A program made the translations under genes and the position numbers. Below are positions 1-9,403 of a stretch of 64,000 bases of DNA, piece after piece; position 1 is the first letter of the stretch; each line of letters starts with the position of its first letter. Under the pieces are notes generated by a model that saw nothing but the letters and a program-made list of their open reading frames with translations, made no database searches and was not told the origin of the DNA. Source of the DNA: JACMLD01 sp047602295 (GTDB lineage: Bacteria > Bacteroidota > Bacteroidia > Chitinophagales > Chitinophagaceae); the NCBI GenBank assembly GCA_047602295.1, contig JASGHP010000001.1:806001-870000 (forward strand), written 5' to 3'.

Positions 1-863
1 TACCTGTAGGCAATATTGTAAGGTGTTACTTCGGCAGGGCCAAAAAGTTGAGAGATGATGATATTGCTTGTCTCGTAAAGTACAACCCCCGCAATTTGCA
101 ACAGAAAAAAATGAATGCCCAGACCCATAAGGTCGCGTGCATAACTGAATTTTATGTATTTGAAAGAAGGGGCGTATTTTTTGTATTCATGTGTATATAG
201 CCAAATGCTTGACAATAAAAGCACAATCACAGGTGCAGCGCTGAATGCAATACCCAGGTACAACAAGTTGCCGGAAGTTGTTTTGGTGAGAATGAAAATA
301 ATTGTCAACGAAATAAAACTGCCCAGGAAAGTAAGAAAGGAACCTCTTGCCGGTTGTTGATTGGCAGTCATGGTAACCGTTATCAATTGTAATTGAAACT
401 GCAAACAAAAGAAAACAAAAACAATAAGCGCCAAGAGCCTTAATTCACCAGCCATTTGCGGAGGCGTATTCAATATTTTTGCCCAGTTTAGAAAAGGATT
501 AATGCAAAAAAATAAAGCTAACACAACGATGATAATGATGCCCAGTATTGCATAGGTGGTACTTACATAAATCCTTGCCTTTTCATGCTCGCCTTTTGCA
601 ACGCTTACAGCAAACTTATTGCGCAGGCCATTGCCAAAACCAATATCAAAAAAATTAAACCACCCAACAATAGAACTAAGTGTAAGCCAAATGCCGTAGC
701 GTGATGGATTGATGTATTGTATGGTTAAAGGAACCAAAACAAGGCTTATGGCAATGCTTAAGCCTTTAATAACAATGGCGGCCAGTATATTTTTTTTAGC
801 TTTTACGCTTCTCTCATGCCCTTTGCTGAAAACTGCAGAGATATTAGCAACAATAGTATTCAT
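1..863 (-). CDS. Polysaccharide flippase (Wzx-like, MOP superfamily), 3' end beyond window
   Basis: Reading leftward from an ATG at 863, the frame stays open to the window edge, giving about 287 residues without a stop. The protein begins MNTIVANISAVFSKG and then shows successive long hydrophobic helices separated by short polar loops. The pattern 'YGIWLTLSSIVGWFNFFDIG' followed by 'GNGLRNKF' is typical of the first two helices of O-antigen/teichoic-acid flippases. Its expected role is moving lipid-linked sugar repeat units across the inner membrane. It lies 69 bp downstream of the Wzc-like gene on the same strand, so the two are probably co-transcribed as part of a polysaccharide locus extending left. 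The C-terminal part is missing only because the window ends. Confidence 0.85.
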   Translation of the reverse strand, partial: MNTIVANISAVFSKGHERSVKAKKNILAAIVIKGLSIAISLVLVPLTIQYINPSRYGIWLTLSSIVGWFNFFDIGFGNGLRNKFAVSVAKGEHEKARIYVSTTYAILGIIIIVVLALFFCINPFLNWAKILNTPPQMAGELRLLALIVFVFFCLQFQLQLITVTMTANQQPARGSFLTFLGSFISLTIIFILTKTTSGNLLYLGIAFSAAPVIVLLLSSIWLYTHEYKKYAPSFKYIKFSYARDLMGLGIHFFLLQIAGVVLYETSNIIISQLFGPAEVTPYNIAYR

Positions 864-932
864 TGTAAGTTGTATATAATAGAAACAGGCTGTACCTTTT
901 TAAAAAGCGCAGCCTGCTTTACTCTATTAATT

Positions 933-3260
933 TTATTTGCCTTGCTGGTTTATTTTATATTTTCTTTTTGTTTTGTATTCATGCCCATAGCCATTCAGAT
1001 CTCCATAACCGTTATTGCCAAATCCACGGGTTGCAATTCCGTTAAAAACTATAGATAGATTTTTCAATGCATGAATTCTATTCGTTTTATCCAGTTTTTC
1101 AACACCCCATTTAGGTGTATGCGCATGGCGTACAACATAAATGGTGGCGTCGCAAAGCGGGGCAAGAAAATATGCATCAGACAAAGCTGCTACGGGTGCA
1201 GTGTCAAGTAAAACGTAGTCAAATTTATTTTCCAGGTATTCTAATAAGCCTTCCATTTTGCCATTCATTAATAACTCAGATGGGTTTGGTGGCAAAGTGC
1301 CAGCACTTATCAGGAAGAGATTGCTGTTTAAGTCAGTTTGTTTTACAACAGCGTTTATCTCACACTCTCCGTTTAAATAATTGCTCAACCCCTGTTTTTC
1401 CCGCATTGATAATTTCTCACTTAATGAGGGGTTGCTTAAATCTGCTTCCAGCAAAACTATTTTTTTGCCAGCAAGTGCCAGGGCATATCCAAGATTGGCG
1501 GTTATAAAACTTTTGCCATCTCCTGTAACAGTAGATGTTACCAGTATCTTCTTTTTATCGGGCCCTACGCCCATAAACTTAAGAGATGATCTTAAACGCC
1601 TGAACTGTTCTGCTATGGCGCTGGTTTTGCCAGCCTGAATTACGATTTCATCTTTGGTTTTATTAAGCCCTATTTCTGCTACAACCGGAAACGCACATAA
1701 TTTTTCAATTTCAGATTTGTATAAAATATTATGATTAAGCAGATCTTTTACTGCTATAACAGCCACACCTGCGCCTAATGCCAGCATGCAGGCAATTGCG
1801 TAGATAAGTTTTTTGTTGGGACTAACCGGATGTAATGAAGCAGAGGCTTTATCTACTAGCCTGTTGTCTGCTACAGTTGAAGAATTAGATAATGAAGCTT
1901 CTTCTCTTTTTTGAAGAAGAAATGCATAGATATTGTTTTCTATATTTTGCTGACGACTTATTTCTACAAGATCCCTTTCTTTTTGTGGAATGGTCTGAAG
2001 AAAAGATGAATAAGCGTTAGAGGTAGAACCAAGGTTTGTTCTCCTGGCTTCAAGGCTCTTGCGCTGACTTTGAATATTTTCTAGAATATTAGGTTTAATT
2101 TTTTCAATCTGGTCTGTTATTGAAACCATTATGGAGTTGTTTTCTCCAGTATTCTTTTTCAATTTTTCCTTTTCAAGTTCCAGGTCATATAATTTTTTTA
2201 GCATGCTAGACAACAAAGAACCAGGTTCATCAATTGTAGAAGGAACAATGCTACCCGTTTTATCGTTTTGCAAGACATATTTTTCCACCTCAACAAGCGC
2301 AGCCAACTGCATGTTTATTTCGGCTACTTTCTGATCATTCTGTCCTACGTTGTCTAGAAATATTTTGCCCTGCGAACTAATGTCTATTGCACCTTCTTTG
2401 GCTTTGTATTGCTGAATTTTTCGTTCTATTGAATCCAGGTGACGCCCAACAACATCCAATCTTTCCTGTACAAAAGAAAGTGTATTGGTTGCTAAAAGAT
2501 TTTTCTCATTTACAGCATTCCTGTTGTAATTAACAATTAACTGATTAAGGATATCTTCTGCCAGTAAAGGATCTTCATTTTTCAGTTTTAGGTTGATAAT
2601 GGTAGAAAGTTTGTTAGAAGGAGTTGCATCCAGTTGGGCCATTGTTGTGGCCACTACATTTTTAGGATTGATTAATGCAAAATGAAGCTGGCCGGTTTCA
2701 GTAGTTATTTTTGGTTTTGTTGGTATAAACCTCAACACACCAAAAGGTGTTGTATCCCACTTATTAAGCGGGTAAGGTGTATTGCCAATGGTAACAGTTT
2801 GGGTTGTTGAATCAAAAGAGAACTCAATTTTTCGGTTTTCGATAATTTCAGAGGGCGTTTTTGCTTCTACTCTAATTGGGGAAGATGAATAGGCAGAAAT
2901 GTATCTCCATTTGCCTTTCCGATACACAGGAGCATATAATTTGAGCGTTTTTACAATTTCTTCCATCATAAATCTGGAACCAAGAACTTCCAGCTCATTT
3001 TCAACTATTTTTTTGGTGCTCAGCAGGTTTAATGATTCAATCATTCTGGAATCATCTATACCTTTTCTTTCGTCTTTTATTAAAAGAGTAGCTGTAGCTT
3101 CATAAAGCGGGGCAGTTTTTTGCACATAAAACCAGGTACCTGCCAGGCTTATTACAAGCAGTATGAGATAAAATGGCCAATAAGGAAAATATTTTGCCCA
3201 CAATAGACCGAGCACATTTTCGTCGTCGCCGGAATTTTGGGTAAACTGGGTTGAATCCAT
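933..3260 (-). CDS. Wzc-like chain-length regulator / bacterial tyrosine kinase
   Basis: This 775-residue protein has the two-part Wzc architecture. An N-terminal Wzz-type membrane segment (first TM about residues 26-46) is followed by a long coiled-coil periplasmic region and a second TM near residues 480-500. A C-terminal cytoplasmic BY-kinase domain comes last. The Walker A motif reads TGDGKSF and the Walker B-like segment reads YVLLDTAPV. The Walker A' segment reads LLEADLSNP instead of the more usual DxDxR form, so the conserved arginine is absent. The tail carries several tyrosines (GYGDLNGYGHEYK) suited to autophosphorylation. The family controls polymer length and export with Wza. The gene lies 213 bp after the UpxY-like gene and before the flippase, all leftward. 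Confidence 0.9.
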   Translation of the reverse strand: MDSTQFTQNSGDDENVLGLLWAKYFPYWPFYLILLVISLAGTWFYVQKTAPLYEATATLLIKDERKGIDDSRMIESLNLLSTKKIVENELEVLGSRFMMEEIVKTLKLYAPVYRKGKWRYISAYSSSPIRVEAKTPSEIIENRKIEFSFDSTTQTVTIGNTPYPLNKWDTTPFGVLRFIPTKPKITTETGQLHFALINPKNVVATTMAQLDATPSNKLSTIINLKLKNEDPLLAEDILNQLIVNYNRNAVNEKNLLATNTLSFVQERLDVVGRHLDSIERKIQQYKAKEGAIDISSQGKIFLDNVGQNDQKVAEINMQLAALVEVEKYVLQNDKTGSIVPSTIDEPGSLLSSMLKKLYDLELEKEKLKKNTGENNSIMVSITDQIEKIKPNILENIQSQRKSLEARRTNLGSTSNAYSSFLQTIPQKERDLVEISRQQNIENNIYAFLLQKREEASLSNSSTVADNRLVDKASASLHPVSPNKKLIYAIACMLALGAGVAVIAVKDLLNHNILYKSEIEKLCAFPVVAEIGLNKTKDEIVIQAGKTSAIAEQFRRLRSSLKFMGVGPDKKKILVTSTVTGDGKSFITANLGYALALAGKKIVLLEADLSNPSLSEKLSMREKQGLSNYLNGECEINAVVKQTDLNSNLFLISAGTLPPNPSELLMNGKMEGLLEYLENKFDYVLLDTAPVAALSDAYFLAPLCDATIYVVRHAHTPKWGVEKLDKTNRIHALKNLSIVFNGIATRGFGNNGYGDLNGYGHEYKTKRKYKINQQGK

Positions 3261-3473
3261 TTTGATAAACTTTCAAATTTAAAAGTAGCAAAGAGAGTTT
3301 TACAACTCACTAAAACACTGGTTGCTGAAAATTATTATTCTTTTCAGTTTAATTATAAAACTTATTAAGGCGGATTGAGTTAACCAAATATCACCCTGAA
3401 TAAATCTGTATTTATAAAAAAGGGAAATTGCAAAACTGTACTACAGCATGGCTTTAACGTGGAATATTTTCTT

Positions 3474-4037
3474 TTATTCAAACTTAACTGTGCTGCGTTT
3501 GAAGCCTGGTATAAAAGCAAGGCTGTTAGTAGTCTTCAAACTGGGGACGTCTTTTCTAACCAATTTAATATTGGTAACCGGCTCAGCTTTTGCTGACAGG
3601 CAGTAGCCTATAGAAGGAAGATGTATTGTATGAATATTATCTTCAGAAAACGAATGCAGGTTTTGCAGATGTATGTTTGAAATGCTTTGCGCAGACAGAG
3701 ATACTTTTGTTGCTTCAACAGTTAAATTAGCTTCCAAAAAATCTCTTAAAAGACTTATTTCTGCAGCAGGAAAAACTGCAGGGGCTTGTTGCCAGTACAA
3801 TATATTAGTAACGTTTGGAAGCTCCTTAAAAGACAAGATTGAAATACCTGCAGGAACTTGCACAAAAATGATAGAGTCAAATAGTGGTTTGAAGCTGAGT
3901 TTTCTTTGGCTGGCAGCAGCTACATCTTGGTTTTTTGCGAAATAGTGTACAATCCCCTTTCTCTCCAGCATTTTGCATACTTTCTCCTCGCAATTCCTAC
4001 GGGTGTAAATAGCGTTCCAGGATTGTGTGGTATTCAT
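3474..4037 (-). CDS. NusG/RfaH family antiterminator, UpxY-like
   Basis: This 187-residue protein starts with an NGN-type domain: 'WNAIYTRRNCEEKVCKMLERKGI' is the W-x-YT-R...EEKV...L...GI signature shared by NusG paralogues, and the C-terminal part would hold the small KOW-like barrel. In Bacteroidota such UpxY proteins are usually the first gene of a capsule/EPS operon and let RNA polymerase read through the long 5' leader. Here it is the first gene of the leftward unit, ahead of Wzc and the flippase, which fits that role. A paralogue of almost identical length (188 residues) lies at 41682-42248 on the other strand. The 517 bp upstream are non-coding and could be the responsive leader. Confidence 0.82.
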   Translation of the reverse strand: MNTTQSWNAIYTRRNCEEKVCKMLERKGIVHYFAKNQDVAAASQRKLSFKPLFDSIIFVQVPAGISILSFKELPNVTNILYWQQAPAVFPAAEISLLRDFLEANLTVEATKVSLSAQSISNIHLQNLHSFSEDNIHTIHLPSIGYCLSAKAEPVTNIKLVRKDVPSLKTTNSLAFIPGFKRSTVKFE

Positions 4038-4554
4038 AATTGAGGTTTGTGTTATTCAGAGTGTACAAAATCTTATGACCAGGTTTTTCATCAATATTCA
4101 CGGCTTCGCCGTTCTCAGCCCCATCTCAGCTGAAATTTTTGCCTTCCAAACGCACAAAATCAATTGAGCCTCCCTGTACACAGGCTTAATGCTGTACCAG
4201 GGTAAAAAATATACCATATGGCGCAAATTGGAAATTGTATTGATATCTTTCAGGCAGATATTGAATACGCTAGATATACAGGTTATCTGTAAGATTGGGA
4301 TTAAAAAGCTTTCAAATATAAAGCAAAAAATCGTCATGTTTATATAGGGTTTTTACTATACACATTATATAAAAATAATTTAGTTCAAATGAGATATATA
4401 AATATTTGATAGTCAATTAATTTTGCATCTTTGTTACTTATATGTTTTTTCTATGAATTTATAGTAAAAGGCACTCAATAGCTGCTAATGCAAAATAACA
4501 AGTGTTAGTATATTTTCACGGTTCTTAAGCGTATGCTGCGCCTATAAAAGTGCT
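4038..4554. other. Intergenic region, possible leader of the UpxY-like gene
   Basis: This gap of 517 bp separates the UpxY-like gene from the VanZ-like gene, both on the minus strand. A small GC-rich hairpin (CGGC-TTC-GCCG) lies at 4101-4111. The only open frame, 4098-4337 on the minus strand, resembles no family I know. UpxY-controlled operons typically have long untranslated leaders, so a leader role is a reasonable inference, but no specific element could be recognised. Confidence 0.35.
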
Positions 4555-5037
4555 TTAGATTGACGGTAAGAGTTTTCTAAAAACACTGTAACAATAATAT
4601 CCAAGTAAGGTGCCTAATGTATTTAAAAGAAGATCATCTACATCTGCAACACCCACATCAAATAAATATTGAAGAGATTCGATAGCAAAACTTATTGCAA
4701 ACCCTGTAAGCAGAATCGAAAAAAGTTTTTTGAACCTGAAAAAATAGATCAGTATAAAAGGGATTGGCATAAACAAAAGAACATTGCCAAAAAGATTTGA
4801 ATAAAAATTGAAAGTCAGGGCCGTGTTGGTTTTCAAAACATCATATTGATAAACAGTATTGCGTATTGGAATAAGATTGAGAAATCGCTCATCAAGATGG
4901 CGCCTGCGCCTGGCAAAAAATACTGCGTATACAAGAAACATCAGGTACAGTATCGAACAAATTGCCAGTAAAACTTTGTAGAGGCGGTATTTTTTCTCAA
5001 CCATGCTCAAAAATAACCTGATTCTATCAATGGGCAT
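4555..5037 (-). CDS. VanZ-like integral membrane protein
   Basis: This 160-residue protein has about four hydrophobic helices. The VanZ-family core is clear: 'NLFGNVLLFMPIPFIL' (N-x-x-GN-x-x-LF-x-P), then 'ESLQYLFDVGVADVDDLLLN', then 'NTLGTLLGY'. VanZ homologues are small membrane proteins of uncertain biochemistry, known from teicoplanin resistance and frequent in bacterial envelope loci. The gene follows the WcaI-like glycosyltransferase with a 5-bp gap, so the two should be translated from one transcript. That pairing suggests a surface-glycan role, which is inference. Confidence 0.85.
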   Translation of the reverse strand: MPIDRIRLFLSMVEKKYRLYKVLLAICSILYLMFLVYAVFFARRRRHLDERFLNLIPIRNTVYQYDVLKTNTALTFNFYSNLFGNVLLFMPIPFILIYFFRFKKLFSILLTGFAISFAIESLQYLFDVGVADVDDLLLNTLGTLLGYYCYSVFRKLLPSI

Positions 5038-5042
5038 TGTTA

Positions 5043-6419
5043 TTATGCCGGACTAACATTCTTTAAAACATCCTGCAGGCTTACGTATGATTGTTGAGCA
5101 GTCTCATGAATAAAGGCATTTTCAGGCTGCAATATTTCCTGGTCCATCTTCCTGTATTTTTCAGGTACAGGCATATTGGGGTTGATGGTAGAAAAAAAGT
5201 TTATTGCTATTTTATCCAGGCTTAAAAATCCGGTTGCGTATTTACGTGCATTATTTTTCAGTATTGCATGATCCTGATAGATGGCACTTTTAATTGCTTC
5301 TGTTAACGCAGGTTCATTATCAGGGGTTGCAAGTATTCCCATGTTGTAGTGAGCAACAAGATTATAAAGGCTGGTGTTAACAGAAGCAGTAACAACTACA
5401 AGGCCACCCACAGCGCAAATAGTGGTTAGTTTGGATGGCAAAAACAATTCGTTTTCATTTGCTTTTTGCAATACCAGGTGTACATCTGCCATATTGAGAA
5501 AGCGATTGAATTTTTCTTTTGGTTGCAGCGGCATAAAGAAAACATTTGTTAAGCCAAGCTCTGTTGCTCTGGCAATCAGCTTTTCTTTATAAGGGCCCGA
5601 ACCGCAAATAATAAATTTGATGTATTTTGATTGTTGCAACTCGTTAGCAATGTTTAATAGTGCTTGCAATCCTTGTTTTTCTCCGATTGCGCCAGAATAA
5701 AGGATGATTTTATCTGTAGGTAAAAAATTATATTGAAGTTTTAAAGCAGTTTTATCGGCAATAGGATGAAATGCAGAAGTATCAGCCCAGTTGGGAAACA
5801 TAATTATTGGGCGATTGAATTTTGCTTTTATTTTTTTGATCATCCCATCAGAGATACTGCTTACAAAATCTGCTTTGCGCAAAATAAATCTCTCAAGACC
5901 AAACATCATTTTTATCAGGAATTGGGATTTAATCATACCAAGGTCTACCGCTGCATCTATCTGCAGATCTTGTATGTGGTAAACAAGCGTTGATCCCTTT
6001 AATTTTTTATACATCCAGCCCAATAAACCAATCTGGAAAGGAGGTGCTACTACCAATACGTAGTCATATTTTTTTCTAAACAACAGGCGCAACACCTGGA
6101 AAAAAGCGCTGAGAAAAAATGAAAAATCTGACAAAACTCTTTTTAAGCCGGTTGGAACTGCCGGAACATAATGAGGACAGCGATAAACGGTGATAGTGCT
6201 TGCGCCAGGCGTATTCTTAATTTCTTTTTTATACCAAGAACTTTTTTTAGTGTAAGGTTCCTGTACTTTCCAATGTGGGTAATAAGGGTAAGTTGTAACA
6301 ACGCCGCACTCATAGTTGGCTGTAGAAAGCCACTCGATCATTTCGCCATTATATTTTCCAATGCCTGTAGATTCAGGAGAGTAATTGCCACCCAGAAGAA
6401 GTACTCTTTCTTTTTTCAT
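5043..6419 (-). CDS. WcaI/WbuB-like family 4 glycosyltransferase
   Basis: This 458-residue GT-B enzyme resembles the colanic-acid transferase WcaI. The N-terminus 'LLLGGNYSPESTGIGKYNGE' and the following 'VVTTYPYYPHWKV' are the family hallmarks. The second Rossmann domain contains 'ILYSGAIGEKQGL' and 'FIICGSGPYKEKL', the nucleotide-sugar-binding half. The region near 'FLPSKLTTICAVGGLVVVT' matches the WcaI version of the donor site. It would transfer a sugar from a nucleotide donor to a lipid-linked glycan at the cytoplasmic face. The C-terminal 40 residues form a polar tail beyond the usual fold. It is the first gene of a two-gene minus-strand unit with the VanZ-like gene and stands apart from both larger EPS operons. 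Confidence 0.88.
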   Translation of the reverse strand: MKKERVLLLGGNYSPESTGIGKYNGEMIEWLSTANYECGVVTTYPYYPHWKVQEPYTKKSSWYKKEIKNTPGASTITVYRCPHYVPAVPTGLKRVLSDFSFFLSAFFQVLRLLFRKKYDYVLVVAPPFQIGLLGWMYKKLKGSTLVYHIQDLQIDAAVDLGMIKSQFLIKMMFGLERFILRKADFVSSISDGMIKKIKAKFNRPIIMFPNWADTSAFHPIADKTALKLQYNFLPTDKIILYSGAIGEKQGLQALLNIANELQQSKYIKFIICGSGPYKEKLIARATELGLTNVFFMPLQPKEKFNRFLNMADVHLVLQKANENELFLPSKLTTICAVGGLVVVTASVNTSLYNLVAHYNMGILATPDNEPALTEAIKSAIYQDHAILKNNARKYATGFLSLDKIAINFFSTINPNMPVPEKYRKMDQEILQPENAFIHETAQQSYVSLQDVLKNVSPA

Positions 6420-6811
6420 ATTATTTAAGGTTATAAGGGTTAGTTAGCATATGGTAACCACGGCTTATAAAAGTTTAGTTGTGTTGGTTGTTTAGTATTT
6501 GTGGCACTAAATCAGGGCATATTTATGGTTTTCTTATGGCAGCAACTAACGTATAGCTATAGGCTAAATTTCTTTGGCATACAACAAGCAGTGCATTTTC
6601 TGCACAAAAAATTGTTTTGCAATCGGATAATAATTCTAATCAGATCTTGACAGCAGTAAGCAGTTGGCAGGAGCAATACATTGTCATTATGCAAAACATT
6701 GCTGTTTTACGTTTAATGGCAAGCGTTAGATAATAGCATAAACTTATACCATTACATCTAATGATAGTTTCAGGAAATTTTTATACAGCAAAGCAAAAGG
6801 AGGCAATTCAA

Positions 6812-6862
6812 ATGCAATCATTAATTTTTGCTAATTCAGAGGAGCCGAACAAAGATTTGTGA
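6812..6862 (+). CDS. Possible 16-residue leader peptide
   Basis: ATG at 6812 is preceded by AAAAGGAGG at 6795-6803 with an 8-nt spacer, a near-ideal Shine-Dalgarno signal. Such signals are uncommon in Bacteroidota and therefore stand out. The frame ends with TGA after 16 residues (MQSLIFANSEEPNKDL). It lies about 100 bp before a terminator-like hairpin and 380 bp before the esterase gene, the arrangement of an attenuated leader. It could easily be chance in an AT-rich region. Confidence 0.2.
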   Translation: MQSLIFANSEEPNKDL

Positions 6863-6968
6863 AGGAAGCGGGTTTCTTAGGGACGGTCATATTTTTATAA
6901 ATGTAATATATTTGGCTAACATTTAGCCCAAAAACAGCTTTTTTCTAAAAGTTTATTTTAAAAAAAAG

Positions 6969-6998
6969 AAAAATACCCTTAATGTGGTATTTTTTTTG
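6969..6998 (+). terminator. Terminator-like hairpin in the leader region
   Basis: A perfect 9-bp stem, AAAAATACC (6969-6977) with GGTATTTTT (6986-6994), encloses an 8-nt loop and runs into a T tract. The stem is AT-rich and so only moderately stable. It has no gene directly upstream, so it would either end a short transcript or attenuate transcription into the gene at 7241. Confidence 0.4.
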
Positions 6999-7240
6999 TG
7001 AAAAATTAAATTTAAAGATGGCGTAATAGTTTTCGAAAGAATGCTTTTACCAAATTATGAAATTTATATTTTTTTTAATATGTAAGCAACAATTGCTTAG
7101 TTTTACCAGTCTATAGGCATATTTATTAAGTCTTTTCTCAGTGATTTGTTTGCTATGTGCCAATCCTTCTAGTTTCCTGATATCCTTTCTTTTTTCCGGT
7201 TACCTCCCCACAAACATTTATTCATTGTTAACTAGCAAAC

Positions 7241-9212
7241 ATGAAAGCAATTTTTTTTGCACTGGCTATTTTTGCAACTACTAACAGCTTATTTGCGCAG
7301 GTAAATTTTACAACAGCGCCAAGACAACTGCAACTTTATCCGCGTAATTTATTGACAAACAAGGCGCAAGTGCCTATTAGTGGAACAGTAACTACTGCTG
7401 ACAACAAAGAAATTAAGGTAGAGATGTATAGAAATAATGTGCTGGCAGATACAAAAACCCAGGCACTTAGTGGAACCGCTGGAGAGACTTTTAGCTTTGT
7501 AGATGAGATAGTTTCTGAGATGGCTTCCTATAAATTTGTAATTAGTCTTAAAGATGTCTCTAATACTTACAGTGTTGTAGGTGCTGCCGACAATGTTGTA
7601 GCAGGTGATGCTATTATAATCCAGGGACAATCTAATGCAGTGGCAACAATGCAGAGTGGGTCTTCATCTGCTTACAACAATAATTACGTGCGTGTTTATG
7701 GATTTGGCAATGAATCATTCGATGCTAACATAGTGCATCAATGGTATATTGCCCAGGGAGATGGTGATGAAAATAGTGCCGGCAATACAGGCCAGTGGGG
7801 ATTGGTGCTGGGAGATACAATTGTAAAAACAACAGGTAGGCCAATAGCTATTTTTAATGGAGGAAGGGGAGGACAATTCATTGCATATTTCCAAAGAAAC
7901 GACCTCAATAAAACAGATTCTGTCTTCTAATTATGGACGCCTGCTTACCCGCGTACAGGAAGCCGGGTTTACCAATAACATAAGGGCAATTATGTGGTAC
8001 CAGGGCGAGGCAAATGCAGCCAATAACCAGGCTTCATTCGGATTTGTGAAGGATTATAAGCCTTCGCTTCTTCAACTAATAAATTCCTGGAAAGAGGATT
8101 ATGCCAGTGTAACTAATTTCTATATCACACAAATACGGCAAGGTTGTGTTCAGCCTCTTGATAGCACCAGTGTTGTACAGGAAGCACAAAGGCAAACAGC
8201 AGTAGAGAACTCCAACTATCGCATTTACGGTACAGGGCGATTGATACATTATATGGACGGTTGCCATTTTCCATTTGCAAATGGTTATGAAACTTTAGGA
8301 AAGGATTGGGCTGCTCCGCTGTTTGAAGATTTGTTTGGCATCACGGCTCCAGCCAACACAACTTCACCGCTTGTTACCAACATACAAAGAATAAATGGCA
8401 ACCAAGTAGTGCTTACCATGAAAACATCTGATAACCTAACCGTGCCTGCCAATGCTTTGCCCAACTTTGTTTTTCAGGGAGTATCTACACAACCAGTTAT
8501 TACCAACACTTCATTTGCAGGAAATGGCCTTACACTCACTCTCAACGCTTTTCCTGCCGGAGCTACCGGGCTGACTTATGCGGAGGCAAATGATAATTAT
8601 GTGTACAACGACAAGGGACTGGCAATGGTGCATTTTTTCAACCAGTCCATTTCATCACTACTTCCATTGCGCCTGGTTGCTTTCAATGCAGGATTTCAAA
8701 ATAATACAGATGTTTTGTTAAGCTGGACAACAGCAGACGAATCGGGCATTGATTCATATAAAATACAGGTAAGCCAGGACGGTAGTAGCTTTAATACCAT
8801 AGGAACAATAACTGCCACCAATGGATCTGGCAACCAATCTTATTCTTTTGTAGATAAAAATGCAGGTACAAAAAATTACTACCGCCTACAAATAGTCGAA
8901 AAAGCGGGCAGCGCTAATTATTCTTCGTTAAAGCTTGTTACAAAGCAAGTTGGAAAGCTTTCATTGTTGGTTAGTCCCAATCCAACAGCGATAAATCCAA
9001 TGGTATCGATTAATAGTCCGGTTGCACAAGACGCACAGATTATAATAAATAACGCCAATGGGCAAAGGGTTACCATTTTTAAGAAGCAACTGATTGCAGG
9101 CACCAATTCTTTTGAGTTAAACGGTTCATTCTTAAAAACTAATGGAATGTATTTCGTGCAACTGCTAACAGGCGATAGTTTTGCACAGGCAAAATTTATT
9201 GTAGCGAAATAA
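7241..9212 (+). CDS. Secreted SGNH/sialate-O-acetylesterase-like esterase with T9SS tail (frameshifted)
   Basis: Two overlapping frames together encode one protein of about 656 residues. Frame one (7241-7930) has a signal peptide (MKAIFFALAIFATTNSLFAQ), a beta-sandwich region and the SGNH block I motif GQSNA at about residue 128, then IFNGGRGG. It stops at 7928-7930. Frame two continues with SNYGRLL, then IMWYQGEANA (W-x-QGE block) and DGCHFPFANG (block V with catalytic Asp/His), a fibronectin-like domain and a T9SS sorting domain starting near SPNPT. One extra base somewhere around 7900-7925 explains the break. The family removes O-acetyl groups from sugars; the substrate here is unknown. 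With the shift real, the protein would lose its catalytic Asp-His and its export tail. Confidence 0.82.
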
Positions 9213-9403
9213 ATATTCTTATAAAATATAATGTATAAATAGAGCGAAAACGGCATGATAGTTGAGTTTTAACACTTCAATTTTCAGGATAAGCGAGAGA
9301 AAGATTTTGAGAGAATTTGCTGCAATCATCATTTTTTCCTTCGAAACTTTGTAATTGCTTTTTTTTTATCCGGGAAGAATGTTGATTGTAAATCCAACTT
9401 TCT

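Larger units (their letters stand above)
6420..7240. other. Long divergent intergenic region between glycosyltransferase and esterase genes
   Basis: These 821 bp separate divergent genes and must hold the promoters for both directions. The sequence is AT-rich and holds no long open frame. Two items stand out: a 16-codon ORF with a strong Shine-Dalgarno match (6812-6862), and a hairpin followed by eight T residues (6969-6998). Both lie on the strand leading into the esterase gene. No perfect TAnnTTTG promoter could be assigned with confidence. Confidence 0.5.

Noticed and set aside
4098..4337. Minus-strand 79-codon open frame upstream of the UpxY-like gene
   Set aside because: Hydrophobic start with no family resemblance; it lies in the likely untranslated leader and has AT-rich random composition.
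7900..7932. Programmed +1 frameshift in the esterase at TTC TAA
   Set aside because: A stop codon lies at the shift, as in RF2 genes, but the codon before it (TTC to TCT) is a poor slip for its tRNA and no Shine-Dalgarno-like stimulator is seen; an inserted base is more likely.
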